A stretch of DNA of 64,000 nucleotides from Oopsacas minuta (GCA_024704765.1 JAKMXF010000177.1:1-64000), one strand, 5' to 3'; shown: positions 46,002 to 58,089, counted from the stretch's first letter. The notes: generated from the sequence alone by a model not told the origin. Numbers and translations: made by a program.

Positions 46002-48347
46002 CAGTGGTTCTCAACAAGGGGGATATCCTCCCATTGGGGGGATGACAATACCGAAGAAGGGGGATACATATCCGCAGAGAACAATCTACACTTGGGGTGT
46101 GCGTAAATAATCTAGTCAGAGGAGGCTCCTCGCTAGCGCTACTTATTTTATATCTTTGTATTCAATTTCTCGCTCTTTTAAAAAGCCATTTGCATATTAC
46201 GTCGATAAAGTTAGTACTCAGATATAATTATTGTTAATACTTTGTAAGGGTTCGAAAATATGGCATGCATCTGACAAATATAAATTGCTTTGTATGACAA
46301 TAAATACTATGTAATCGATTGTGAATACTTATCGATGTGTAATTCCAATAATATGAATAATATAGCATCCTATTGATCGATACAATTTTCATTTTACAAT
46401 ATACATAAATATGACATAGAACTGTATCTACATTAATTCATTTTCAATCTTATCATTGCAATACTTTATTATACAATCAGAAGATTATGTCCGAACCAAA
46501 TGCAAAACGCAGAATTCGACATTATGATCCTCTTATCTGCAGTTTGGATTCATTTCTAGTCCAGACGAATTAAAACCTCTTTGTTTGACCTGCCATGTAT
46601 GCTTGGCGAATGATTCCATGAGGCCTCATCATTTAAAAGCGTATCAATTTTCAAAACATCCCACAGAGGTGGGCAGCCAATAGAGTACTTTTCGCAGAAA
46701 AAGAAACTCTATTCGAATCAACACAAATCTTTTTTTCTCTTCACAAGTCTACCGATTTGAAATGTCGTATTTTGACATCCTATGGAGTATCTTTTCTAAT
46801 CGCAAAGCTTAAAAAACTCCACACAGATGCAAAAACTCTAATCAAACCTTCACTGTTGGCATGTGCCAAGCATGTTCTGGGAAGTGCGGCAGCTGAGAAA
46901 CTAGACAAAATCCCGTTATCTAATGATACAGTAAAAAGGAGGATTAGTGAAATTTCACAGAATTTAGAAGATAAATTGGTTCGGCTTAAAAGGATATTCC
47001 TATCAGCAATCTACTCTTATGTCTGTATGCGTTTCATCGATAACGATTGCATAAAGGAAGGATTGCTTTTCGTTGATTATTTTAAATGTTGTTGCACTGG
47101 ACAAGATATCTTCATGATGGTTAGATCCTATTTGACTCACATCAGATTAGTTCAAGCCAAGTTGTTAGTGTTTGTACAGATGGAGCTCGAAATATGACTG
47201 GTAGAGATACTGGATTCTGGGGATGTTTTAAATGGGAAGTAGCGCAGTACAGTTTTATCCATTGTATGCTTCATAAACAGGCGCTAGCTGCTAAAAATCT
47301 CCAGCCTGAACTTCATGAAACACTTAACCTTGTCATCAAAGTTGTGAACTTTGTCAAATCAAGTCCTTTGAACGAACGTATACTAAAAAACTATGTGAAG
47401 ATTCGGAAGCAGAACACGACGTCCTCCTTTTCCACACAGAAGTTCGCTGGCTTAGTAGAGGAAAAGCTCTTGAACGAGTATATTCTATTTATGATCAGTT
47501 ATGTGAATTTCTAGATCAGAAACATATCTTCGAGACAGAAGAGTTTTCATCGATCTATTTCAAACTGAAATTAGCTTATCTCACTGAAATCTTCTCTTAC
47601 TATAACCTGAGTAATCTTAGGTTGCTGGGAGATGGGATTTTTCTTCAAGCGGCTATAGAAAATGTGATTACATTTCAAAATAAGTTGAAATTCTTTCGTT
47701 TACGTATACTGAGCAACCATTGGAACATGTTCCCACGTGTAGAAGCACTTCTTTCTCTTTCACCACATCTTGAAGTTGAATTTACTCCACTTGTCGAAGA
47801 ACATTTGATGAATCTAGTCACTGATTTTTCCAATCGCTTTTCGGAGGTTCCATCAATCCCTAAATACCTGATAACCCCGATGGATATGTCACTGGAAGAT
47901 ATGATGGACTTAGACAACATCCTAGGAGACGAGTTGTTATGTTTACAGGGAAATGAGGAGGCAAAAGCTAAATATTCTTGTGCAAACAAAACGAAATTCT
48001 GGTTTTTAGTGAAGGGGATAGCACCAAATATTTTCAAAACAGCTGAAATATTGCTTTTGCTTGCATTTCCAACAACATATTTTTGTGAGAAAACGTTTTC
48101 TTCAGCAAATTTTCTTGGGTCAAAACACCGCAGGCGACTAGACTTCAAGGAAGATTTAAGGATATCAGCATCGAGTTATAGTCCAGATATTGAAATATTA
48201 GCATCTAAAAAGCAATTACAAGGTTCGCAGTAATTACTGTTAATTTGAATTAAAAAAAAAGAATTTCAAATTAATTGGGGAGAGGGGAGGGCAAAAGGGA
48301 GAGTAAACTTCATGGGAGGGAAGGCCAGAAAAGGTTGAGAACCACTG
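46002..48347 (+). mobile_element. hAT element with 8-bp target-site duplication
   Basis: The left end is CAGTGGTTCTCAACAAGGGG and the right end on the minus strand is CAGTGGTTCTCAACCTTTTC. The flanking 8-mers GTATAAAC (45994-46001 and 48348-48355) are identical. It is 2346 bp long. Confidence 0.95.
46487..48233 (+). pseudogene. hAT transposase (ZBED5/SCAND3-like), frameshifted
   Basis: Starts at the ATG at 46487 (MSEPNAKRRIRHYD). A BED-finger-like stretch CLTCHVCLAND...RPHHLKAY lies near 46580-46640 in another frame. Then come IAKLKKLHTDAKTLIKPSLL, IPLSNDTVKRRISEIS, the catalytic first-Asp region near 47080, FIHCMLHKQALAAKNLQPEL, FHTEVRWLSRGKALERV (frame changed, near 47440) and a C-terminus FWFLVKGIAPNIFKTAEILL with FPTTYFCEKTFSSANFLGSK, the hAT dimerisation motif. 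There are frameshifts near 46560, 47190, 47430 and 47600. This is the family from which ZBED5, SCAND3 and EPM2AIP1-type genes arose. Confidence 0.88.
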
Positions 48348-48599
48348 GTATAAACTCGTAATAAGAATACGTTTAAGTCCTTGAAAACAAAATCTAGGCT
48401 AAATTTCAGTAAAGATAATAAATTTTGTCAGAACGAACTGACATATTCATATTTGTGGCACTTACCAAAAATATGTGCGCCAATCCTTAATTGAAAAAAG
48501 AATGCGGCAAAAATGGACATCATCTCCAACTATATAAATATTTGCAAGTCAATTTAGTGAATCTCAAACCTTTATTTCATTCGAGAAATAATATTCCGG

Positions 48600-48960
48600 T
48601 GATGTGCAACTTCTGCTACATATGGTAGTAATATGAAATTAGAAATATAACAACAAGATATTCTCTAAACAATTCGAAAAACTCACAATGGGGTCATACA
48701 GACCTGTAAAATTCAAATAAGCAGTTAAAAATGTTCCATCTCAATAGGTTAATATGCAATCTTCAATTGGACATATAGTTAGCTCATTATTTATTTAATG
48801 GGCCAAATGAGGCCAGAAATACATAAATTGAAATATTCATCAACTACTCAGTTCATTATCAGCGCACAAGAAATGAATGGTTATTAAAAAACATGTAAGG
48901 ATGTTAAAAAAAATCACGAAATCTATTCAACGAGTAAGGCTGAATAGGAACCACAATTTT
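48600..48960. repeat. Dispersed repeat family, copy 2
   Basis: Shares the landmark order of the 34050 and 53640 copies: ACTTCTGCTACATATGGTAG, TCTAAACAATTCGAAAAAC, GGGGTCATACAGACCTG, ATGCAATCTTCAATTGGACA and ATTTAATGGGCCAAATGAGG. Confidence 0.55.
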
Positions 48961-49652
48961 GAGGAATTCAATGCCAAATAGCTAATGGAATCAGCGAAAT
49001 ACAGATAAAATATTGACCACTTCGACAAAAATTTTGCGAAACTTGATAAAGTAGAATTTACGATAAATGCTCCCTATGAAACCGCTTATTGAGGAGTTTT
49101 AAGGGTAAATATGTACTATATACTCTATACTAGAATAAATTAACAAGATTTTAAGAGCCCCCGCAGCAAGAAGTTTCGCGAAGACGCCCAGCATAATTCT
49201 GCGAAGCATGCTTGTATTTAATAGAGTTTAACCTTTTATTCAATCTGAAGCAAGTATTGCTGAATAAATACCATGGAAAAGCAATAAAAATCCAACAATA
49301 AAAACACCTTTGTGGTAATACAAACTGCATTATTTCATGAGGCACACGGAAGCGTCACTGTTAATGTTCGCTTAAGAAATTTCTGTTGAAAACACTGTCC
49401 AGATCACATATTTAACTACTCGCTTTACAGCACCTAAAACTGCCAGTTCAGCAGCTATAAATGCCTCTGAGACTCAAATTTGTTAGATTCCACTCCACAA
49501 TTCCGGGAGCCGCCCTTACAAGATAAAGTGCCCACCCATAAATTCCTGTGTAAACCTCAGGTCCAGGTTAAAGAAAGAATACTTTGAAGGATATATCACA
49601 GTCAGGACAAACCTAGACTATTTAATATGCAATGAAAATACAAATAATATAC

Positions 49653-50108
49653 CAGAGTAGAATCCTTCTGATGAGACGCATTATTGAGTGAATCTTGATT
49701 TGTAATACGTTTCCCTTCGATTAAATTAGGTAAAAAAACATTCATTCGACGCGGACCACGTAATCCAAAAATATTCTTTTCATATGTAATCAAAGATAAT
49801 TCTTCTCGAATATTACTTCGATCTGGGAGAGCTCTTTCACTATCAGGACTAACTCCTTCAGAGTATATGATAAAGCCAGTACCGAGAAAATTTGCACGAA
49901 GCTTGCCAATGTTACCAATACCACACTTTGAAAGATCTTGCATATTTGTCGTAATCAGATAGTTACAAAATTTACTCTTTTTACGTCTTCGAGAAGCCAA
50001 GATAAATAAATTTTCATTTGTCTTAGGGTCTTCAATAAACATTTGATAGGTAGGAAACATATTTTTATCGAGACCGTGCTTGTCACGGTGTATTTGGCAA
50101 TAGTGAAC
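49653..50108 (-). CDS. Tubby-like protein, internal exon of the Tubby domain
   Basis: Reading from the acceptor at 50109 (ATAATAG|GTT), the exon encodes VHYCQIHRDKHGLDKNMFPT, YQMFIEDPKTNENLFILASR, RRKKSKFCNYLITTNMQDLS, IGKLRANFLGTGFIIYSEG, then ITYEKNIFGLRGPRRMNVFL and ends KDSTL before the donor GTATAT. These are the Tubby-domain blocks RDK(R/H)G.D...FPTY, the basic (R/K)KRKKSK..NYLI phosphoinositide-binding segment, IGKLR(S/A)N..GT.F and GF(R/K)GPR(K/R)M. The frame is open for 152 codons. The start and end are splice sites judged by sequence and homology, not by cDNA. Upstream exons for the N-terminal region were not found in the window. Confidence 0.92.
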
Positions 50109-50320
50109 CTATTATAGAATATAGTATGAATTAAAGAATGTTTGTTTGTAAATATTATTGGCAACTACATCGAATGCAATTTGAATAACTATAGATAGTA
50201 CAATTGACAAGTACATAGACTACAATATATAGGACTAACTGTAAAGAATCAATTCCTTTGATAAATTTGCGATTATCCAACTACACATAGAACAAAGGGT
50301 AAAATGTGATTTATCATATA

Positions 50321-50907
50321 CAGTGGAAGCTGCTTATTCGGGACTCGCACAATCAAGATATCCGCTTAAACGGGACAATGTTTTAAGCACAGATTTTTAC
50401 ATGCAAAAATTGGCGGTTAATTGGGACATCGAATAGGTTATTCGGCAAATCTTATCTCGATTAACCGAATAAGAAAATTTCATTATAATTAACCTGGCTC
50501 ACTCACCTCATGTCCCATTGCCTATTCCATCATGTATAAATTGTCTCAATAATCCACTGTTGTTTATCTAAATGTTTCCATGATCCTATGGAGTACGAAA
50601 TTGAAGTTGCGGTAATATGCAAGTGTATTATTGTTTTAACTTTAATTACTTACTTTCTACCTATATATCGTGATGTTTTTAGTTACCTCTTCAAACGGGA
50701 CAATACCCTTACTAGTTACAACAACTTATCTCTACTAGATCCTATATAATTCAGGATTTAGAAGTAGTGTAATAAGAAATTCATGTTTACGTGACAAAGA
50801 AAAACTAGTAGCAGATACGTAAATAAATCATAATCGCAAATAGGGACAATCGGTTAATCGGTACAAAACATTGACTCTCAGCAGTCCCGATAAAGCGGAT
50901 TCCACTG
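50321..50907. mobile_element. Non-autonomous Tc1/mariner-type MITE
   Basis: CAGTGGAAGCTGCTTATTCG on the left and CAGTGGAATCCGCTTTATCG on the minus strand at the right, flanked by TA (50319-50320 and 50908-50909). It is 587 bp with no open frame. It lies just 5' of the Tubby exon. Confidence 0.85.
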
Positions 50908-51159
50908 TACTAGACGGAATGAAGGACAGAAAGAGTTGCTAAAACGCAAACACTTCGTCAGATGCTTCTTGGACTCTCAATGATGTATTATTGGTTATAT
51001 TATGTCTCATAAATATCATCCTACTCATGGTGAATACAATATCGATATATAATCCTAACTTAAATCAGTAAAGACTTTAGTTATAGTGACTCAAGTATTG
51101 AAGTACAAGTTGAACAGTGATCCACTGAACTTGAAAAATTGTAGAATTTGTAACATTTT

Positions 51160-51960
51160 CACAACCCTGCTATTATTGACAGATATGGATGTTGACAATG
51201 GGAAGTTATAGGTCAGAAATCCTGCTATTGGTAAAGATTAATCTGGTTCTACATAGACATACATAGCAAAGAAGCTCAGAAATGATGTTAGAACAGTGAG
51301 AAGGTTATAGACAAAAGTAATTCTTCGAAAAACAGAGGAAACAGAAAAAATTTCTGTCTGGCGAATAAAGACTGGACTCTCGTAGACTGAAAAGACAACT
51401 TCTGTCTGATGAGTCTAAACTTGAGAAATTTCATCCCAAGAATCGACAAAATGACAAGATATGGACAAGTGATAGCTCAAATATGACCCAAAACAATCCC
51501 AAATTTGCCAAGGAATTCGCAATTTAGGGGATAATGAGCTTTCCCAGTACCTCCAAACTGCACTTCATCCTTCCCAAACTACAGGAATGATGGCCGACTA
51601 TATTGATGAGGTCCTGGTGAAGTTATGCTTGCAGGCTTTCCCGAAACGATGAAAGTGGCCCAGTTTGGGAGAGAAATATGCGTAAGTACAAGTCAAAAGA
51701 TAACTTTATGCAGGATGGTGCCACTGTTCTCACTTCCAAAAAATCCAAGATGGTTTCAAGAGGAACGTACCAAACTATTGGATAAACTAGAATGGCTATG
51801 CAACTCTCCTGACGCAAACGTAGTTGAAAAGCTGTGGGGATTTTGAAGGAAGAGCTAAACAAGCTGGACACCCAAAAGTATCTCTGACATAAAAACTAAA
51901 ATTGGCCTAGATGACAATAAACAGAACTATTTGCAAACTTTGATAGATAATGCCTAAAAG
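51160..51960 (+). pseudogene. Tc1-like transposase remnant
   Basis: SDESKLEKFHPKNRQNDKIW (first Asp) is near 51405-51465, then IMSFPSTSKLHFILPK and MADYIDEVLVK. The last block is a degenerate CNSPDANVVEKLWGF near 51800-51846, where the usual SPDLNPIENLW has decayed. It resembles the 22.4-kb element more than the others. The ends were not located. Confidence 0.7.
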
Positions 51961-53430
51961 ATAACAACTTATATCAAATTAGATGGAAATATAAATCCCA
52001 ATGAACAATCATACATATTCCAATTTTCTATTAATACACAGATAGAAATATAATGGGGTAATAATTTTGAGGCACCATTATACATGTAGGTCAATATTAA
52101 CACAACTCAGAAGACCTGTTCAACAGTCACGATGTACCGCATTAAGCATATATTTAATTTCATAAATATAACATTGTGAAAAATGCTCAATAAAGTTCTG
52201 TATTTATTCAAACCAAGATTTAGCATTCGGAGTATTATTGTGATAGGAAGAATGTAAATAATATATAATTAAAAATTTGTGAGGTAAAATCTTGAGGTTT
52301 CCCTGGTTCAACACTTATTTTTCTATATTTATACTTATTTTCACGAAAACAAGTAAATCTCAAAGTATTGATCACTTTATCATAAACACAAAAATAAACG
52401 TAACTTCATATTTATCCTAGTGGTATCTAAAGAAATGTCCATTTTATTAGAGGCAAATAGGCAAATTATAGTGCAATTTTGAATTATCAAACATAGTAAG
52501 ATGTTTAACAAATTGGACCTGATTGGTAATGTTCAGAATTGATAGAAAACACAACATGTGATAATTTTAACATTTTGACACCTTTTTAGAGATTAACAAC
52601 CTGGAGTCCATGAACGACGGTAGGGGCCCACAGATCTATTGCAGTTTATGGGTCTACAGAAAGTGTTAAAATTGGTATAGAGGATCCATGGGTGAAAACT
52701 TTGGGAAAGCGGACTTAGATCTTAGGGATTGTTGCCAAAATTGTCATATTCGAGTCAAAGGCAAATTTCTAATATCTAGCAATTAAAAGTTCCTCAATCA
52801 ATCTCGGGCAATAGAGCCCATCGAGTTTGAAAATATATTATTATCTGGCAATTTCAGACTTTGGATGCAACGAATTAATATTTGCACCGCAAATATATGT
52901 TCATTAATATTCTTAAGTATTTCCAATGAGTTTTCTTATAAGAACATAATTTGGATGCAAACAATCCGAATCACAAATAGAAAGATAGCAAACAGAAATC
53001 TCATATTGTTCATAGAAAATCTGGAGAAGCTCAGGTGCAAGCCAGACATTAATCCAAACAGAAATTCTGACCCAAGTGAGAATAGTGAAAAATAACCCAA
53101 AACACCAATTTAACTCACAGAACTATAGTACTGGCAAACAATAAATTATCCATTGTATATCGTGGAAATACGACTAATATTTGAATAAACATACGATAAT
53201 TTATTGAAGGAACTATTAGACTATGTCAGTTTACTTAGTGCTAACTAAATCTAAGAATATTTTTCGAATTACATATTTCCCAGCTTGAATTTACTCAATA
53301 AATAGATAATGAGCAAGGATATATTCTATCCAAATTGTAGACAGCACTAATGAGATGGAGCAATTCTGATAGCATATTCGCAATCTACTGGTGTGTATTA
53401 CCCCAGTATTAATTTATGAACTGATTAAAG
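51961..53430. other. No recognisable gene
   Basis: AT-rich, with stops in every frame. Nothing I can identify. Confidence 0.4.
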
Positions 53431-53438
53431 CATATATT

Positions 53439-53679
53439 GTTGATTTATTGGCATTTTTATATTTGTGCCACAAGTGGTAGAGGGGCACACCACTAGAATA
53501 TTGGCACAAAAATGAAATACTATATAAAATCATTTGAGACTCTTTAAACAGATTTGGACATATTTGTTAGCTGGAAATAAGTCGATTTTTGAAACATGAA
53601 AATAAACAAACGAAGTGGTAGGCACATATTCGCACTTCTGCCACTTGTGGCACAAATATGAAGATGCTAATAAATCAAC
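53439..53679. repeat. Inverted repeat, about 41-bp arms
   Basis: GTTGATTTATTGGCATTTTT followed by ATATTTGTGCCACAAGTGGT at 53439-53479 is matched in reverse by 53638-53679 (CCACTTGTGGCACAAATATG, then AAGATGCTAATAAATCAAC). Four or so mismatches separate the arms. The right arm is the start of dispersed-repeat copy 3. Confidence 0.8.
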
Positions 53680-54010
53680 GAGATTTTCCCCAAACAGATC
53701 GAAATATCCATTTTGGGGTAATACACACTGGTAGAATTCGAATATGCTATCAGAATTGCTCAATCTAATTAGAATTTTATAAATTAGGAGTAGAAATTAA
53801 TTTTAGCTTATTATTTATTTAATGAGTAAAGTCGGGCTAGAAAATAGGTAACTCGAAAAGTATTCACCAGTTTTGTCAGGATCATGTTAACTATCCTAGT
53901 CAAATTGTTCTTTTAGGGATATGATCGTATACCATTCAAATATTCAACATATTTCAAGGATTTACAATTATATATATTGTGGTGTCGAAATACTTGTGTT
54001 CGATTAGTGC
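53640..54010. repeat. Dispersed repeat family, copy 3
   Basis: Follows the same order of landmarks as 34050 and 48600: CTTGTGGCACAAATATGAAG, CCCAAACAGATCGAAATATC, GGGGTAATACACACTGG, GTCAGGATCATGTTAACTAT and AGGGATATGATCGTATACCA. Confidence 0.6.
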
Positions 54011-54688
54011 GTATAGTTTAGAATCGACGAATAAAGAATAAAATAATCGTTCATTGCATGGAAAGTGGTTGCATATTATTAATATCATTCCTTATCTGCT
54101 TCATTGCCAACATTTAGCTATGCGAGTGGATCACACCGAACGATATGTGTCCACAAGCCTAAAATGTTTCAGTATTGACGAGGTGTTTTACAATATACAA
54201 GGCCTGGAATACAATGGGTGGGTATCTAGCTACGAATATGAGAGAATTAAGAGGAGAAATATATCTAGCAACATTGGTTAAACCTTCATTTCATACAGTA
54301 TATGAATACCGGATTATTCAACAATTATGGGATATAACGCACATAATGTATAAGCCATATAAATATTCATGAAAATTTGATTTAACATTTGATTATTAGT
54401 TGATAGCTACATTCAATCTCGTCGTAAAGGGGTTAGTTAGAAATCAGCCAGTTTTGTATTCGGTTGAATAATCAGCTTCATATCTACCATGCCAGATCAT
54501 AAGGAATTAAAGATCAGAGTGACGTAATATTAGGATGATATAACATGTATTCCCCATATTTCATAAGATTCCCGTCCAATCAATTAGCTTTCATCAATAC
54601 ATACACATGAGCCAAATGCGGCACAGCTTAAAAATGATAATAGTATGAATATCATACGAGCAAACGCATGGAAAATGAAGCACATAAG

Positions 54689-54710
54689 TACAGTGGAGTC
54701 TCCAAATTAC
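54689..54710 (+). repeat. Pogo/Tigger-like transposon end
   Basis: TACAGTGGAGTCTCCAAATT resembles 20954-20972. The partner end was not identified. Confidence 0.35.
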
Positions 54711-55181
54711 AGACACTATGGGGATTGAATTTTGTCCTTGGTTGGTGAGATGTCCGCTTCTGATAGACTAATTAAGGATTATTTGCTGTATTAGCAACAT
54801 ATTTCGTTCCACGAGCTTGTCGATTGTAGAAGTGTTATCGGCTTTTCGTAGTGTCCGTTTGGGGATACAATTACGTATATAATATGTGTATATATGTTTG
54901 CATCCCATAATTGATTGAAGAAACTGGAGGACCCACAGAAGCCTATTAAATGGAATTGGGATGGACCATGGAAAAGAAATATTCATTTCTACAAAAGACA
55001 GTAGAAGGAACGTAGTGATAAGTATATCCCGTCGTGTAGCTACCAAAAGCATCAAGAAATGTAGCTGTTTAATACTTAAGGTAATCTGAAGAACTGAGCT
55101 GTTGAACAGCACAAAGAACCTATGTAGATTAGTTGAGCAGTAGTTACGTAATTACCATCATTCTAACATAATGTATTTACA

Positions 55182-56265
55182 TGGTGGCCAATAAGTTCTG
55201 CCCCATAACTTCATATAGTAATATATTATATGTAACCATGATAAATAGGTAGCTTTGGTATTCAATTCATTGATTTTAAGTCTTAGGATCGCAAGTCAAC
55301 AGAATAGTATAGCATTTAGTACATAGCAACAAATTTGGTGGCAATGGAAAGCAAACGATCAGCAATAATTGAATTATTCAAAAATGGGAAAAATCAAAAG
55401 GAAATCATGAGAATACTAAATATTCCAGAAACAAGAAGAAAGTTGATATTTCGTACTATAAAACGATTCAACGAGACTGGTAGCATTAGAGACAATCCTA
55501 GAAGTGGTCGCCCAGTGTCAGTTACGACTGTACGGATGAAAAAGACAGTCAGGAGTCGGGTATGGCGAAATCCTCAGCGATCAGTAAGAAAAATGGTCAA
55601 AGAACTAAAAATATCTCGTGGATCGCTTCAAAATATTGTAAGAAGAGACTTAGGGTTATCTTCATTTTAAGCGGAGAAAAGTTCACTTCATTACTGATCA
55701 AATAAAAATGAAGAGGCTGTCAAGAAGCAAAGGATTCCTTTCTCGATTCGCCACTCAAGGCCTAGATCGAGTACTTTTTTCTGACGAGAAACTCTTTACT
55801 GTGGAGGATGCATCAAATCGTCTGAATGAGAGAATTTTGTCGACATGTACCGCTGTCATCCCTGAGAAATACAGATTTGTCAAGCGAATCCAGAAACGAC
55901 TCTCGGTGATGGTTTGGGCGGGAATATCCTCTGTTGGTCGGACACCGCTTGTTTTCGTCCCATCTGGTGTAAAAATCAACGCTGCAACATACAAGGAACT
56001 CATTCTAGAACCATTAGTGAAAGACCTTGGCAAGACAATGTTTGAAAATAGTTTATTTGTGTTTCAACAGGACGATGCGCCTGCTCACACTGCAAAAAGC
56101 ACTCAGGAGTGGCTTGGTGCGAATATTCCCCACTTAATCACGAAGGTAGAATGGCCTCCCTCTAGTCCAGACCTAAACCCTTGGATTTCTCTCTTTGGTC
56201 AATTTTGGAGTCAAGAGCCTGCTCGAAGTCTCATGCGAATATCGAATCATTAAAGTGATCTTTGA
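55182..56265 (+). pseudogene. Tc1/mariner transposase, DD37D-type, 3' end lost
   Basis: A likely left end, GGTGGCCAATAAGTTCTGCC, is at 55182. The ATG at 55344 opens MESKRSAIIELFKNGKNQKE, a helix-turn-helix, GSIRDNPRSGRPVSVTTV, then a frame change near 55670. The frame at 55708-56253 has VLFSDEKLFTVED (first Asp), FQQDDAPAHTAKS (second Asp) and PPSSPDLNPLDFSLW (third Asp once a one-base shift near 56178 is allowed). I count 37 residues between the second and third Asp, which points to the DD37D (maT-like) group. The coding sequence stops being recognisable at about 56265, where an opposite-strand element begins. Confidence 0.83.
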
Positions 56266-57310
56266 AGCAAGATCAGGTGACTGAGCAGGCGAATACATAA
56301 CCTCTATTTTTTGCTCACCAAACCATTGCTTAATACCCTTTGACCTATGGCTTGGGGGTTGTCTTGCTGAAAGGTCCATCCAGAATGTAGAGAATGCAAA
56401 TCAACACCTGGGATTAGTGCATTTTCCAATATATCAATGTAGGAATTTGTCTTGAGGTTCCCAGATACTTTCAACAAGAGTCCTACGCCACTCCAGCAAA
56501 ATCATCCCAAACGATGATGCCACCTCCACCAAACTTGCAAGTTTTTAAAGACAGCTCTTTGAGAACTCCTCCCCTTTCATCCTCCTGACGAAGGCTCTCC
56601 CATCATTAGTATACAGAAGGAACCTAGATTCGTCACTGAACACAACTCTTGCCCATTCTTCAGTATTCCAATTCTTGTGCGATCTTGCGAAGGAAAGTCA
56701 GTCTCTTTTGTGCTTGGTAGTAAGGCGGGGCTTCCTTCACGGTGTTCGTCGGAACAGTCCAGCCCCTCGTAACCTTCTCTGAACTGTTGAAGTGGAAAGT
56801 TTTATCGAATATCTGATAACACTTCAGCTTTGATCTGAGTAGCAGCCTTAAATCGATCCTTTTTGCATTTTCTGACCAATAAATTGTCTTGCCTTTTGGT
56901 TGTGACACGAGGCCTACCCGGAATAGCGAGGTCTCTTACCGTGACAGTGAGCCTGTGTTTCTTAAGGATCTCGGCTACACTTTTTGACCACACCCAATCA
57001 TTTTAGCTACCTCCCTCTGAGTATGGCCACTTTCTGAAAGTAGTATCAGGTTGGCTCGATTTTCAATAGAAATTCGGGGTTTAGAAGGCATTGAAAATTC
57101 GATAAAAACAGATAAATTGGAAAAAAAGAATAGGAAATAAAAACTGTAAGTAGTCAAATATAATGAGTGGATTAGCTGTGTTGGTGTGTTACTTGTAAAA
57201 ATACATATGGCTGAGTATGGTTTCGCAAGAATTCAACTATCTGGTCAGTGTATATAAATTAACATTTGCTATACTGTATACATTCATTTTAAGCAATTCT
57301 TTTGACCGGC
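56266..57310 (-). pseudogene. Tc1-like transposase, converging on the DD37D element
   Basis: Minus strand: an N-terminal helix-turn-helix at about 57091-56980 (MPSKPRISIENRANLILLSE, HTQREVAKMIGCGQK), then VAEILKKHRLTVTVRDLAIP and GRPRVTTKRQDNLLVRKCKK, a second HTH, SDESRFLLYTNDGRAFVRR (first Asp, near 56630-56560), and PSHRSKGIKQWFGEQKIEVM with AQSPDL near 56300. The coding sequence is lost immediately after SPDL, at the junction with the plus-strand element. A likely right end on the minus strand, TACATTGCCGGTCAAAAGAA, is at 57315-57296. Several frame changes. Confidence 0.78.
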
Positions 57311-57623
57311 AATGTATAAGCATTATTATATACACCATATAAATGATATGACCAAACTGTTGCATCTAGCATTGGTGAAATCTATAACCAGAGGATGGTG
57401 TTTATAGGGAAGATAAAAAGTTAACTGCAATATATACCTTGTGAATTGGAAATCTCTTATGTCATAAGAATCATAGCCACAATATTTCAAATATCATAGT
57501 TGGGCTGAAGTGTCAACTTATTTCCCCAGCAAGTTATCAATATCTACAATAACTCGAAGCGTTTGCTATTCCTCCATCACCATCCAACACTCAAGCATCT
57601 ATATTCCAAAATTGGCTTGGATA

Positions 57624-57815
57624 ATGAATTTCGTTCGTCTTAGGAGAGTTCTAGGTCACAATTTAACCAAAGAGAAAGAAATTCAAAAGAACGAAATTCA
57701 TGTTAAATCAGAATTAGCCTATAAAGGAAGAAAGGTATTTAGATCATCTCTAAATACCACTGAACCTGCAAAGAGAATATTGGCTCTTATGGTTACCAAT
57801 ATATCTAAGAAGTAG
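57624..57815 (+). CDS. Small open frame of unknown nature
   Basis: A 63-codon frame from the ATG at 57624: basic, lysine-rich, MNFVRLRRVLGHNLTKEKEI with an amphipathic feel and no recognised domain. It could be the start of the P/THAP-like remnant that follows or simply chance. I see no splice or promoter support. Confidence 0.2.
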   Translation: MNFVRLRRVLGHNLTKEKEIQKNEIHVKSELAYKGRKVFRSSLNTTEPAKRILALMVTNISKK

Positions 57816-58089
57816 TCCACATTCTTGTTTAACATTAACCCCAATAGTAAACCATCTTACACAGAACTGTAACTTTTCATATTTCCTTACTTCTTTTGCA
57901 AAATGACCTCCTGGGCATCATTTTGGAGTATACAAAATGATGGCAGGTGGTAAAATACCATATTACCTCATGTCAGATCCTCGAAAGCGAGTAGTGCATA
58001 AAGTTATCTAGTATCCTAAAAGTTTTTCAAATCAAGATGCAGTACATCATTTATCACTTAAAGATTTCAATGATTCCTCCAAAACTTCA

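Larger units (their letters stand above)
20332..49652 (-). other. Approx. 29.3-kb Tubby intron packed with transposons
   Basis: The donor GTATAT follows exon base 49653 and the acceptor TTTTAG precedes exon base 20331, both on the minus strand and in matching phase 0. RAG1-like B, C and D, several Tc1/mariner elements, an integrase-type element and a hAT all lie inside. About ten residues expected between the two exons in Tubby proteins (the ARWQNK-type segment) are not encoded by either. A mini-exon may therefore be hidden in this interval. Confidence 0.75.

Noticed and set aside
49602-49652. Extension of the Tubby exon through LVYYLYFHCILNSLGLS
   Set aside because: Homology stops at STL and a GTATAT donor follows; the extra codons are intronic read-through.
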